NCBI GenBank assembly: GCA_903813345.2
Contig: CAIIXF020000011.1
Span: 20,071,754 to 20,135,753 of the forward strand
DNA from: Owenia fusiformis
Lineage: Eukaryota > Annelida > Polychaeta > Sabellida > Oweniidae
DNA: 64,000 nt
Direction of reading: 5' to 3'
Numbering within the stretch: position 1 is the stretch's first letter; the number at the start of each line of letters is the position of its first letter. A program made the translations under genes and the position numbers. Below are positions 1-11,655 of the stretch, piece after piece. The notes beneath the pieces are model-generated. The model had not been told where the DNA came from. It saw only the letters and a list, made by a program, of their open reading frames with translations, and did no database searches.

Positions 1-285
1 AGTTGTACACCATACATTGCTAGTACAAATATGAATACTATCCTAAAGTTATGGGTTGATACCCTTATTGGTCTCAGAAAAATACAAAAAACAGGAAAAA
101 GATACGCAATTTTTGTCTTGCCAATTTTATATTTGTAGCTTCAAGCACAATATGACAGCTTTAACAGCTCATAGTAGTATTCTAAAAACATTTCTAAGCT
201 ATGTGTGGTATTGTAATACATCTATTTTAGTTATGAAGTACTATTTTGTAATTTTAATATGACTTTATAGTGCCCTACCCCTAGA
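1..285. repeat. Left arm of a long diverged inverted repeat
   Basis: This segment is the diverged reverse complement of about 3315-3612. The match runs from the TAGTGCCCTACCCCT end (near 270-285) to the window edge, and the outer end of this arm may lie outside the window. No coding potential is visible. It could be one terminal repeat of a 3.6-kb DNA transposon, or two copies of a dispersed repeat in opposite orientation. Confidence 0.75.
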
Positions 286-612
286 AAATTGAAGAAAGTG
301 GATGTGGTGAATTTTATCATTTTGCAGCATTAAGTTAGAAACATGTATTGTTAGACACCAAATCAATAAATTCATACCATCATCAAATGTTAGGTGACAT
401 TCTAATTCATTTATTACTAGAATATAGGACTTAAGATATTTTATATGTAAGTTTTCAATTAAGTACATGTATCATAATGAAATCTAGTGTAATCACATAC
501 TAGAGAGGTTGGCATACAGTCTGGACATTGACATAAAGTCTAAACATTATAATCATCAATTGATCTCATTTGAGCAACTAGACTATGGTGGTCATCATGC
601 ACAAGTAATGTA
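286..612. other. No gene seen
   Basis: AT-rich sequence between the left inverted-repeat arm and the TA-flanked MITE. The only open frames are short and have no recognisable protein features. Confidence 0.5.
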
Positions 613-1452
613 CAGTAGAACCTGTTAAGTGGAACACATCTGTAAGTGGAACACCTCCCAAGTGGAACGCCTTTTCAAAGTCCCGTTTTAAAAACCCATT
701 GACTTAATGTTAATTGAACCTCTGTAAGTGGAACACCTCCAAACTTGAACAGTGAACACCCCATATTGAAAAATTAACCTGCTAAGTGGAATAGTCAATT
801 TCCATAGATTTCAATATTGATATATGTAAACAGAATTAATCTCCTTCAATGATATCTGGGTATGAAAACAGGTAATACTGTGATAATTGGCAAATTAGGA
901 TTTTAATGGATTTTAATGGATTAGCCTCCTGTAGAGGTCAACATGTGATGCAACCAATAATTAATTTGATAATCAGCAAATGAGGATTTCATAATATTTT
1001 CATTCAGAAAATTGGATTAACCTCCTGTAGAACTGGACACGTGATGCTACCACTAATTAATATCCCTTGCTGTTTGTTTCAAACTTAATAAGTAAGATTA
1101 AAAATGTCATTTAAAAACAATTGAATTATTAACAGTAGGAGCAAGTCTTTAAAACTTAATTGCCTAATCCTTGTACCTGAGACTGGCACAATTAGGAGGA
1201 TTAAGAATGTCAGAAAACATTTTTGGCAGAATAAGGAGGATTAAGAATGTCAGATACCTTTTTGAGTTAAATAAATGGATTATTAATGGTATATACCTGC
1301 CCTGTAATGAAGGGAGAATCATATTTCCAATGATACATATAAATCCTATATTTGATCTTGTATGTTCCCTGCGAACCCAAAACCTCCGTAAGTGGAACAT
1401 CTTCTAAGTGGAATGCAGAACGGAGAGTGTTCCACTTACACAGGTTCTACTG
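613..1452. mobile_element. 840-bp TA-flanked MITE (mariner/pogo-like)
   Basis: The element begins CAGTAGAACCTGTTAAGTGG and ends with the inverted counterpart CACAGGTTCTACTG. It is flanked by TA on both sides (611-612 and 1453-1454), the target duplication of the Tc1/mariner/pogo superfamily. Variants of AAGTGGAACACCTC recur near both ends. Inside are two direct-repeat pairs: AGGAGGATTAAGAATGTCAG near 1195 and 1234, and a CTCCTGTAGA block near 926 and 1022. No transposase frame remains, so it is non-autonomous. Confidence 0.8.
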
Positions 1453-1454
1453 TA

Positions 1455-3312
1455 TTTACATAATAATTTTATAAAGGAGCATGTAGGTTATCGCAAACAA
1501 CTTCAGACAATTATAACTTGAATTATGATATTTTCTGACCATGAACATGGGTATATCTTTTAGATCTATTCATTATCTTCAAGAAAAGTAAATATAATGA
1601 TTAATCAGACCTAAGTGATATTAAAGGGAATGGCTCAATCAACATACTTTCATACTTTTTACTAAATATGTTGACCTAATTTTTACCAAAGATGCAACCT
1701 TTAATTATATTGTTGAATGCATAATTAGAATATGCTTTGAGACATGTTCTATTTCCTAAGAGGAAAAGTGGATTGCTCCAGGGACTTTAAAGACACTGAA
1801 TTTGGATGACCAAAATGAACTGAAACCAATGGATAGCATGAATCTTTTCAAAGGGGAAATAACATGGGGAACACTAATCTTATGGGAATTCAGTTTTCTT
1901 TTCAAGAGCTATTTGATACATTAAAATAAAGAATAGTAATGCATTAAACATTGTTAAAATGATTGCATTTTTGGTGAAAATGAGGTCAACAACTTTGAAA
2001 AAATATATTGATGGGTTGATTGCTAGTGAAATATCTCCGAGTCCGATTGACTTTATTATCCCTGTATACCCGTCTTCATGGTCAGAAAATAGTCATAATC
2101 AAAGATATAACTGTCTGAAATTGTTTGTGATAACTTACCTGAACCTTTCCAGGTCAAATCAGGAGTGACAAAATTATTTCAACCAAATTTTTGACATGTC
2201 TTCAAATACGATAATATTTTCTTCATAAGATAGAGTGTCACTTGTGAAATTCATTGATTGACCTGAGATCGTACCATATCTTTATGACAGAGAAGCGAAA
2301 TAGCCATATTGAACTTTAATGATGTTTGTTTAATTGTTGTTTGCCACTTTTCGACAATTGTCATTTGGGGGTTTTGGGGGAGGGGTACAATAAGGTTAAA
2401 AAATTCACCTGATTCAGACTATCCTTAAATGAGCACTGATTCACCCGAGAGCATAACTTTTTCAAAACATGTAAGTGTTATTTTGGACCACTCACATTAA
2501 TGTTTCGTCTAATTTTCCCTTAGAGTTTCATCATCATTGTCCAAATCTTTGTTGAGATATTTGAGATATATGAATGTTCATTATTAAAATCTTGCCTTCC
2601 TTTGCAGTTGGAAAAGATTCGGCATTAGGTGTTATAAGTCCCAGAGCACGATAAATAAATATAAAATAACAACAAAATGACATAAAACTGATAGACGTTT
2701 TTCTCCTGTGCGTGTCAGCCTTGGTCTACCAAATTGCTATTCAGTAGGAAGAAACTCATTTTTCAGTTTCTATTTTAATTTCCTGACAAATAGAGCGTAG
2801 CAACTTCTGTTTTAGAGAACAATAGAACAATAGAAAAGATTACTTTACCATCATTTTAATCATCCCACATTGTAGACATAAGAATATGAAGAGAATGATA
2901 AAACCTCTTAAAACACATTTCCTAGGAAACAAATAGTGTCGTATTCTTGTTACTATGGCAACAGAGTTTTTTCTTTTTGTCATTTTTGTCATACAGATTA
3001 CCTATCATACCAGGACCAAATCCTGAAAATTTGAATTCAGTATCTTCATTATTTAGTATCTTAGATATATAGGTTTCTTATAGTGTCCCCTGCAGATTTT
3101 ATCGGATTATATAAGGAAAATGCTCTGAAGAGGGTTGCCCAAGGATGCCACTTAACAGTTGGTATTTTTGAGGTCCCAACCCTCTATTCATGGGAATAGT
3201 TAACCATTGTAAAGCTTCTCATGGTTAACTGACAGAATTGATTGTATCTTCAACTAAGAAGACAATAAAATGTTAAAACCAGAAGAAAACCACACCAACT
3301 TTCTTCTATTTA
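1455..3312. other. No gene seen
   Basis: About 1.9 kb of AT-rich sequence between the MITE and the right arm of the long inverted repeat. I found no convincing frame, RNA gene or repeat. If the flanking arms are terminal repeats, this is the interior of that element, and no transposase can be read in it. Confidence 0.5.
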
Positions 3313-3612
3313 CCAGGGGTAGGGCACTATAAAGTCATATTAAAATTACAAAATAGTACTTCATCATTATAATAATAGATGTATTACAATATCACACATA
3401 GCTTGGGAATGTTGTTAGAATACTACTTTGAGCTGTTTAAGTTATCATATTTTGCTTGAAGCTACAAATATAAAATAAGCAAGAAAAAATGACAAATATT
3501 GCATATTTTTTTCTAATTAATTGTATTTTTCCGAAACCAACAAAGATATCAACCTATAACTTTAGGGTAGTATTCATCTCTGTACTAACAATGTATGCTG
3601 TAGAACTCAGAA
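3313..3612. repeat. Right arm of the long inverted repeat
   Basis: Inverted partner of 1-285. It starts at AGGGGTAGGGCACTATAAAG and runs to about GTACTAACAATGTATGCTG. Substitutions and small indels are scattered throughout, so the pair is old. Confidence 0.75.
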
Positions 3613-4300
3613 CAATAGTTTATATATCCTTTGAGTTATGAACTTATATTATAGTACCCCCTAAAATAATTCCCTAGGGGGGTAAAAACGCTAAAATTCA
3701 GTGTCGTGACCACCCCGTTGAGCTGTCATCTTTTAATATCTTTATCAGCATGAAAAACTGATCCAGAAAAAATAGGTCTGTTGCTTTTTCTAAAAAATGC
3801 CTCAAAAACCCTTTCCCTTGAGATATTCTGAAATTGGAACCTGTCTATTTGGGGAAAACTAGAAATAAAACTTTAAAAAAAATCAAAGTTGATGAACACT
3901 TTTCGAAACCATATTTCAAGATATATTTAATGACCTTAATAACGATATTTTCTACTCGCGTCTAGTCTATTGGCATCGACTCTTTTGGTGTGCTATATCT
4001 CCCTATTCTATCAAATTCTCATTTGACTCAAAGTTCTTTGTAAATATCAAATTTTCATTCGATGCAGTCATCTGTAAAGGTTAAATCTTCATTCGATACA
4101 GGCATATGTATATGTTAAACGTTCATGCATTCTATACAACTGTGTACGATATAACCATCGTGTAATAATAAATGGGCGTGGCAGACAACAGCAAAAGTGG
4201 AATTATTAGCAGCAGAAAACTTGTATGAGATCTCTTTATCACACGATTGTTTTTCTTTAACCTGCACACAAATAACGTCATCGACTGTGTACCATGTATT
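3613..4300. other. No gene seen
   Basis: Intergenic AT-rich sequence. A small imperfect hairpin of C and G runs lies near 3656-3683 (ACCCCCT against AGGGGGGT). Nothing else is supported. Confidence 0.45.
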
Positions 4301-4585
4301 TGGGCAAATTTGCCACCAATTTATGAAGGCACTAATAAACTATACAAAAGTATTTTCGAATCAGGACAAAATTGCACCCTATTCATGAAAGCGCTTATAA
4401 ACCGTGTAAAGCATTCAAGCATTTGGACAAAATTGCACCCTATTCATGAAAGCGTTTGTAAACCGTGCAGAGAGCGCATTCAAGCATTTCGATAAAATCG
4501 CACCTATTCATGAAAGCGCTTATAAACCGTGTAAAGCATTCAAGCATTTGGACAAAATTGCACCCTATTCACGAAAACACTATTC
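4300..4585 (+). repeat. Tandem repeat of about 60-65 bp, four units
   Basis: The phrase GACAAAATTGCACCCTATTC followed by ATGAAAGCGCTTATAAACC recurs at about 4364, 4425, 4490 and 4549. Unit spacing varies from about 59 to 65 bp. The array creates short open frames in two phases. Unequal unit length breaks the frame between units, so I read it as a minisatellite and not a protein repeat. Confidence 0.8.
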
Positions 4586-7411
4586 GATCAACGTGTTACA
4601 CTTATTCCAAATCACCGTTTTATTCATCTGGCTGACATTCCATTTTCTGTCTAGTAATGAATAAAACATTAAGGTAAGTAACACCTTTCTTTTAATCTAG
4701 TTTGCTCAATTAGTAACGAATGAGTTTTGGTTAAATAAAAGGAATGCTACTCTACCTTAATTACAATTAAACCATAATGGTATGCAATTACTGTCAGAGA
4801 GATGTGAAGTATAGGGGAAATAACGCGTGTGACAACTACATATAAAGCCTAATATATAACCAATCACACCGTGAGAGGGCTAAAGCAACTACCCCATAAC
4901 TCAGTGAAGCGGGACATGACATTACCGTCTGAGCTTCGCTATGGTAAAAGCTACTTAATTTCCCTAATTTGTCATGAGTCGATCTTAAAGGCTGTATCCA
5001 GCTGCGTGTTGTATAAGAATAAGGATTTCTTTGAGAGATGTTATCATCAAGCACCATCTTAGGTAAAGTAGAATTTCGAGAAAAGTTTCAAGATTAATGA
5101 GGCGAGACAAAATAGGAGCTTGTTTACACGTCTTGTGATAAATCAAAATAATCCAAGTCTGACAGGTTCAATCTCAGTAATATATATCTAATTTGACTGC
5201 CTTGAAAACATTAGCCGTTTTCATCCATTTAATTATATATTAGTGTGTGTTTATCACATTACAACCTTAAAACCGTATGTCGTTGAACACACTAAACGCA
5301 TCATAATTATAAAAATATATAATGTCACGTTTGTCAGATTTGCTATTTTACAGTTAAAGGAAGTAGAGACCATAACTCTAGAGGAGTTGCGAAATAACTG
5401 TCAATAATAATAATATCGCTGACATCACTCCTTGACACGCCTGTTCTCTAAAAGCCTCAGATACGACGTCAGATACTACATACATTACGGCATTTTACTG
5501 CATTTTACATGCGTACTTACCTTTAAAACCGCGATATCTCGACAGCAAAATCATATTTTTCTACAATCTTTCGTCATGAGTTGAACATATATGTCCATAA
5601 AATATTTTGCCTATCAGAATTCATGTTATTCATTTATGTGACTTTCTATGCTAAAACCGGGTGTGAACAGTAACATTTTGAAGAAAAATGATTTTAATTT
5701 TAAACGGAAATGAGGATAACTTTTTCATTTTTAAACAAATCTTTCTCAAATTTTCACAATATTTGAATTCAACATTCTGCGTGATGACGTCATAATATAA
5801 CAATGGTAACTTAACGCTTATATTTATGCCCAAAAAGTGTGGACAGGCAGAATTTCGTATGAATAAGATATATCTTTTGATCAATTAAACATTAAATCGT
5901 TTGAAAGGTGAATTATTCTTTTTTGATTCTTTAAAGGCATATCATATTCTACATTTTTGTCAAAAAAATATATCATTTCGGTTAAAATTAAAACTGTAAG
6001 AAGTATAAATTGAAAGAAATATGAAGTGAAGCCATGTGAAAAATTCACAAAATTACGTTTCACTTTTTGAGTTCAAATATCTCTAATTGAGTGATGACTA
6101 TTCAAAACGTTCCAATGTTTCAACATGTTCTTTTAATAAAAAACCCTTACTATATACAATTAATTTTATTTAATTTGAACAAGTATATATTGAGATAGAC
6201 ATCACTTTATCACCGCAACTAAAGGTGAAGCCTTTACAAAATAAGACGTTGTGCCGTTTGCGTAGTATATGTTCTCCTTTATTATTCATTGCTTCAACTA
6301 AATAAAACTAAATACTCGAGTTAAAATAAATTACAAATAATAGATTAAACAATCCTTAATATTTTCCCCGTCTGTGTATATCAGTTGAGTTTGACAAGGG
6401 GCTCTGTGAAAAAGTCTAGAAAGACGGTGCGACAACGAGAGCGCAGGGCCGAAAGCGCGACAAAAAAAGAAAACATGTAGTGTTTGAAATGTCAACTTTC
6501 TGGTGATTCTAATTCTGCATATCGTGACATAACATTTTTGACTATAAAATTGTATTGTAGAGCACATTAATCTGAACAAAACTTGAATTTTTTAAGATGA
6601 TTCCACGAATATTAAAACTACTGCAAAAACTTAAAAGAGCATTGCGCGTATTTATCGCGTAAATCTTCGCATTTTTCTCGGTAAAATCAACAATTACAAT
6701 GTATTTCTATAATTAAATAAAATGATTTTTGTGTATAGTGTCAAATATTTAGAACATAAAAAACAATTGTGTTTTGTGGAGAATGAACTATAGAATACAT
6801 ATTGATGACGTCGGAGCTGTTGTATGTATGTATGCATAATTTATTTACCTCTTAAATAAAAGAGAGTTACATTCATGTTAAGAAAATTAAGTAATCAAGA
6901 AATTCTTAACACTTTTTCTTTCATTAAGATCACAAAAGATACAGATTTCTAATAAATTTGTGTCACCCTCACGGCGTCTACTGTTGAAATATGTCGAGGT
7001 TAATAATTTGACCATCATTTTACAGAGGTATAATTCATTGGGGTTTTATTTTGCGATCACCCACCATACATTCGGTTTTAAGATAGACATCGATCCTGTC
7101 ACCACGTTTAGATTTTTATACATAATGTTGATAGAACAGTACAATAATTGTGAAAACTCTTGACACGTCCGTAGACTACAGGTCTAAATTCTTGTTTTGA
7201 AGGAATTTCTGTATTAAAAATCATGTTCTTAACATAGTCTATGAGGTTGTACTGCACAACAGTATCTCACATTTGAGATAATGGAGATTTCAGACCTTGA
7301 GATGGTGATTTTAAATGCATCATCCGTATTAACCGTTCTAAACAAATGACCTTATATACATGTATACAGCTTACAGGTAGCCTTAACTTAACAACATATT
7401 GTACAGGAACA
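4586..7411. other. No gene seen
   Basis: About 2.8 kb without a supportable gene. It holds a short GTAT run near 6822-6838 and several AT-rich frames of 60-82 codons that show no domain, no signal peptide and no splice structure. I regard these frames as chance. Confidence 0.5.
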
Positions 7412-8790
7412 TCAATCTATCACAGTCCATCCGAGCAGACTAGTGGCGACATGGTCTGACGTATTCTTTGGTAATGTCTGAATGCGTTTTCCGACCTCTT
7501 TGTGCAGTCCTTCCATTAGATTAATGTCATTGTAGTGTAAGGTATTACTGCACAACCATAAGTCAGAGTTGGATAGGAGAATGACCAGTACAGCTTTGAT
7601 CCAAGCAAGGGATGTATACCACCGCACCCATTGCCTAGACCTAACAGTGGACAAAATTGTCTCCTTGCACAAGATATTGCATTTTTAACATGTACAGGTA
7701 CATTTGTTCTACCTAGTGGTATTCCAACATGCTGAGCAGAGTTAACAATTTTAAGGGAACTTTTACCAAGTTTAAAATCTTGGGCAGCCCTTTTCTCTGG
7801 GCCAAAATACATAATGACATATTTGTCTGGGTGGAATTCAAATCTCTAGCGAAGACTGTAATCATAAGCTAACTGAAGTAAAATATTCATTTGATCATGA
7901 CCAGTAGTCATAAGAGCAAGATCATCAGCGTAGGCCGGGCAAGCTACAGGGTTATCGCCAATTTTAGCAACTGCCTGACTGTTAACCAACTCGTGTTATA
8001 AATCAGCCAAGTAAAACTGATACAAGACCATACTACAAACCCCACCTTGGTGGACTCCACGGTGAACATTGAAAGATTCTTGGTTTAAAATTCCACTTAC
8101 AAAAACTTTACATTTGTATTTACAGTACAAAATTCGCCACGCTAGACCATTTACACCGTTTTGATATAGATTCCAGAACAGACCGTCAATCCAAGTACCG
8201 TTAAAGGCTTTCTTAATGTCCATTAACGCCAATATGACACCATCCTTAGTATTATGGGCTATGGTTTCCTGTAGTAACAATGATGTTTGAAGAGATGAGC
8301 AATTTTCAATAGAGGCCTCCTGGAGCTGGGGAATTTTGCTCCTAAGCCGGGGTAGCATTCTTTTCCTTAAAATACTCATGAGTGTTATTCCCCGATGATG
8401 ATCCTTGTTGTGACAGTCTTTATTCCCAGATTTAAGTAATGGAATGAGAATGCCAGTGCAAAAATTTTCTGGGATGAAATCGCTGATCCGAATAACATTA
8501 AAAAGTGAGGTTAATAACTATGTCATACAGTCATCACCATATTTGATATGCTCAGCATTGAATCTGAAATCATGCCCGGTAGCCTTATTGTTATTAAGTT
8601 TCATTACACAATCATTCACTTCTTTAACTGTAAACTCTGAGTCAAGAATACCATCATTATTTAATAGAGATTCCACTTTCATGTTTTTCACATCAGATTT
8701 AACAGTTTGTTCAAAATGTTGGTTAAAAATGTCCCTGTGATCATATGATGCCAGTTTGCTGAAATATGATGTTGTGTACATCACCGGTAA
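7412..8790 (-). pseudogene. Decayed non-LTR retrotransposon reverse transcriptase
   Basis: Read on the minus strand, three blocks give an ordered reverse transcriptase: 8784-8518 (linker and fingers, with an NNNKATGHD motif), 8379-7996 (DIKKAFNGTW in the first catalytic block, then HRGVHQGGVCSM) and about 7985-7425. The last block includes CPAYADDLALM, the YADD catalytic box, near 7950-7920, followed by the thumb region. Stops or small shifts at about 7995 and 7845 separate the blocks. The product would be the polymerase of a LINE; I cannot fix the clade. No endonuclease domain or 3' tail is visible, so the copy is truncated as well as broken. Family assignment rests on these motifs and their order. 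Confidence 0.85.
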
Positions 8791-9530
8791 TTAACAGATG
8801 ACAGGTAAACGACGAAATGCAATTTGATCTAGATAGCCAGGGGTCGAACAGAGGCTAGTAGAACAATTTATTAGATTGATAAATCCTTCAAAACAACATG
8901 TTTAATAGCTAAAGAGATTTTGCCATTATTTCGAATAACCCTCTAATGAGAATTCTCTTATCATAAATCTTCGAGACGAGGAACACAATACGGCGCGCTG
9001 ATATAGAATAGCTTCAAATATAGAAATTGTATCATTCTATTACATTTATTACTCCGAGTAGTATTGTTTCAGTTTTGCCTAATTGTCATTGGATATGCGT
9101 CGGTAAAGTAATGACACGCGAATTAAATAGAAAAACAAATGATACTTCGAGCTCTGATTTCACGGGGATAAAGGTAATTGCGTCAGGAGATGGGATATCA
9201 TATATCCTGGACAATTCTCAATGATCCTTATTTGATGTATGCCGATTTCCTCTGCGACTTCCTTTTTGTCTACTCTACAAGCATCACCCAAGCATGAAGA
9301 GACCATCTAACGTCATCACCTTTGTTTTATATCGTAAATCATTATATTTGATTGATGGACTCATTTGATTTATTTCTCATTGGTTTTAAGGAACACTTAT
9401 TAGAAATATGGACAGATGCAGTACATGTAGTTGATTGATGTAGTTGATTATTGCCAATCTGACAAAATCGATATATGAAAAATTGTAAAACCTCAGATCG
9501 AGCTCGGTAAAATAAGACACTTTCGTTGCT
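8791..9530. other. No gene seen
   Basis: Intergenic. This may include the truncated upstream end of the minus-strand LINE, but I see no recognisable protein here. Confidence 0.4.
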
Positions 9531-9716
9531 TAGCTTGTATTAGCGAATGCATTTTCGGCTGTCGACAACCGGATTAACTATCTACTTTATTGGCAACTCA
9601 TTTAAATAATAAATAGTATCTGTCACTATTCCATTCATATTCAAATGTGTTGGTAATAAACTAGTCGGGTAATCCGGTAGCCTACAGCCGAAAGTTGCAT
9701 TCGCGAATACAAGCTT
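9531..9716. repeat. Short foldback with arms of about 45 bp
   Basis: The left arm (about 9531-9577, starting AGCTTGTATT) is the imperfect reverse complement of the right arm (about 9669-9716, ending GCGAATACAAGCT). Matching blocks include GCGAATGCA, TTTCGGCTGT and CCGGATTA. The spacer is about 90 bp. A MITE is likely, but the target duplication is unclear. Confidence 0.75.
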
Positions 9717-10980
9717 GCTATTAGAATGCAGCTTTTAAGTATTAGCGCTAAATATACTCCCGGGTAATCATTCGAAATATTTTTTCTATGCGAGGTCATC
9801 TTTTTATTTTTACTTCGAAACTTGTAGAATCGGATGAGAAACTAATCAAAGTGATTCTCCTCAAGAGTAAACAAACAATAGCTATGTTGAGGAGAACCGT
9901 GATCCCCTTGGTTGACATTATCGCAGTAAAACGTTCAGGACCTGATACAGACAGTTTAAATGAATGAAGTAGGTGTTGATCGTGTTAAATAAAACCAGTA
10001 ATAATAGATATCCCTAGATTTTATTTACTCAAGAACGATATGCATCAAAAACACCAAATGGCAATTTAAATAAGCCCACGTTTACATGACTCTATCACTT
10101 AATACGTCACTCAAGTAGATGTCATGCCTTTGTCCCTGATTAAGAAAGATTATTGGACGATCGAAGACCACATACGCTGACGGACATTCACTTCAATGGA
10201 ATATGAACAACGCCCTTGTGCTATTATATTAATTAATGAGAATTCCTGTCTCCAAATTGAAGTACAAAGGCACTGTATCAGAAGCCCCGTCGTTTTTAAA
10301 AAGGAAAAGAGGGTTCCAAATAGCATTTCGCTTCGCTCGCTGTTATTCGAATCAGTACTTTTTAAGTCTTATAGTTAATTGATTGTATTGTATTTTGTTT
10401 ACCACCAAGGAAGGTGAGCATTCTAATCTATGTTATGACTCCGGAATATGGGGAATCGGTAGCACACTATAGCGTAGGAACATTTGAACCAATATTTAAT
10501 TATAAGGAGTTGTATAAATGTATGTCTTGATTTTTTGTAAATACAAGTTGGAGAAAAGCCTCACTGATTTCGGGTCGAAATATACCTGCCATCACAAGGG
10601 GTCAAAACACGTAAACATTTTCATGCTAAATTTTTTTATTCATGATAGGCTATGGGATACACATCGTAAATCTAAACATATATACGATCAATAAGATTAT
10701 CAATATGTGAAATTGATTTTGAAAAGTATGTGAAATATTTAAGCTAATTCATGAGTACTAGCATATCACTTTTTAATACTTAAAACATTATATTCACAAA
10801 TTTGATCTCTGTCATCGCCAATGGGCGAGCGACAAATGTACATTTTCTTTAACATATGATACTAACGCACGTTTCTGGTAAAATGTCGCTGGAATCCTGC
10901 CTACAGCGCGTGAAATGAGGAAAAAGAAAAATGATACTTTCGAGATTCCGACATTTTGTTCGCAAATAGATCGTAGCCAG
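9717..10980. other. No gene seen
   Basis: Intergenic AT-rich sequence. The short open frames, for example 10196-10378, show nothing recognisable. Confidence 0.45.
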
Positions 10981-10984
10981 TTGC

Positions 10985-11450
10985 AGCTACGTTCATTCCG
11001 TTCGCACATAGTTTAAAACCAGTTCGGCGACGCTTTAAAGAACGCAGTGGCAACTCGTTTGGTGTGATAGCTATATTTTTGCTAACTCGTTCATAAGCAT
11101 TCTTTAATAAGTGCCGCGGTGAGAGCGAATAACACACGGCATTCGAACGAAGCGCTGTCGCGCAGCGCACGCGATAACCACAAAGAGCACACATCACGTT
11201 AGCATGGCATGATGTAAGGTTTGTAAATCCGTGTGGTGTACGTTGTCACTCGTTCTAATTGCACCACCAGACGATTTTGAGCATGCTCTAAGTTTTGGAG
11301 CACCTACGACCCGTTCGATTACGTCCATGGAGTCTGTCTATAGACCCCTACCGATTCTAAATACTTCCAATTCGTTCGTACACAGTTAAAGCCCTTTTTC
11401 AAGAACATAATAGTGAGAACTTGTTTGGTGTGATAGTATGGTAAAACATA
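10985..11450. repeat. Two copies of a GTTTGGTGTGATAG repeat
   Basis: Around 10990-11070 and 11368-11443 the sequence repeats a pattern: a GTTCGNACA word, then AGTTTAAA or AGTTAAAGC, then AAGAACNNAGTG, ending in CTNGTTTGGTGTGATAG. The related end word returns at about 11510, inverted at about 11590, and in degraded form near 12350. Together these mark a dispersed family. Confidence 0.6.
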
Positions 11451-11465
11451 TTTCTCTATTACAGC

Positions 11466-11655
11466 CCGTTTTTACGACTTTTTGTAGGACTTGAAAGAAT
11501 GGTTGAGAACTAGATTGGTGTGATAGGGGGCCGGGGTTACCTACACCTTCACACTTATGTTTATAAACACATTGTACTTTTAACTCACCACCTATCACAC
11601 CAAACTTGTTCTCAATTGTTCTTTCTAGTCCTACAAAAAAGTCGTAAAACAGGCT
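11466..11655. repeat. 190-bp foldback of the GTTTGGTGTGATAG family
   Basis: The arm 11466-11527 (from AGCCCGTTTTTACGAC to TTGGTGTGATAG) is a close reverse complement of 11589-11655 (from CTATCACACCAAAC to GTCGTAAAACAGGCT). The loop is about 61 bp. This is a miniature inverted-repeat element or two head-to-head copies of the dispersed family. Confidence 0.8.

Noticed and set aside
4197-4664. Three overlapping plus-strand frames with repeated HESxYKPC-like phrases
   Set aside because: These are translations of a minisatellite whose unit length is not a multiple of three, so the phrase changes frame between units.
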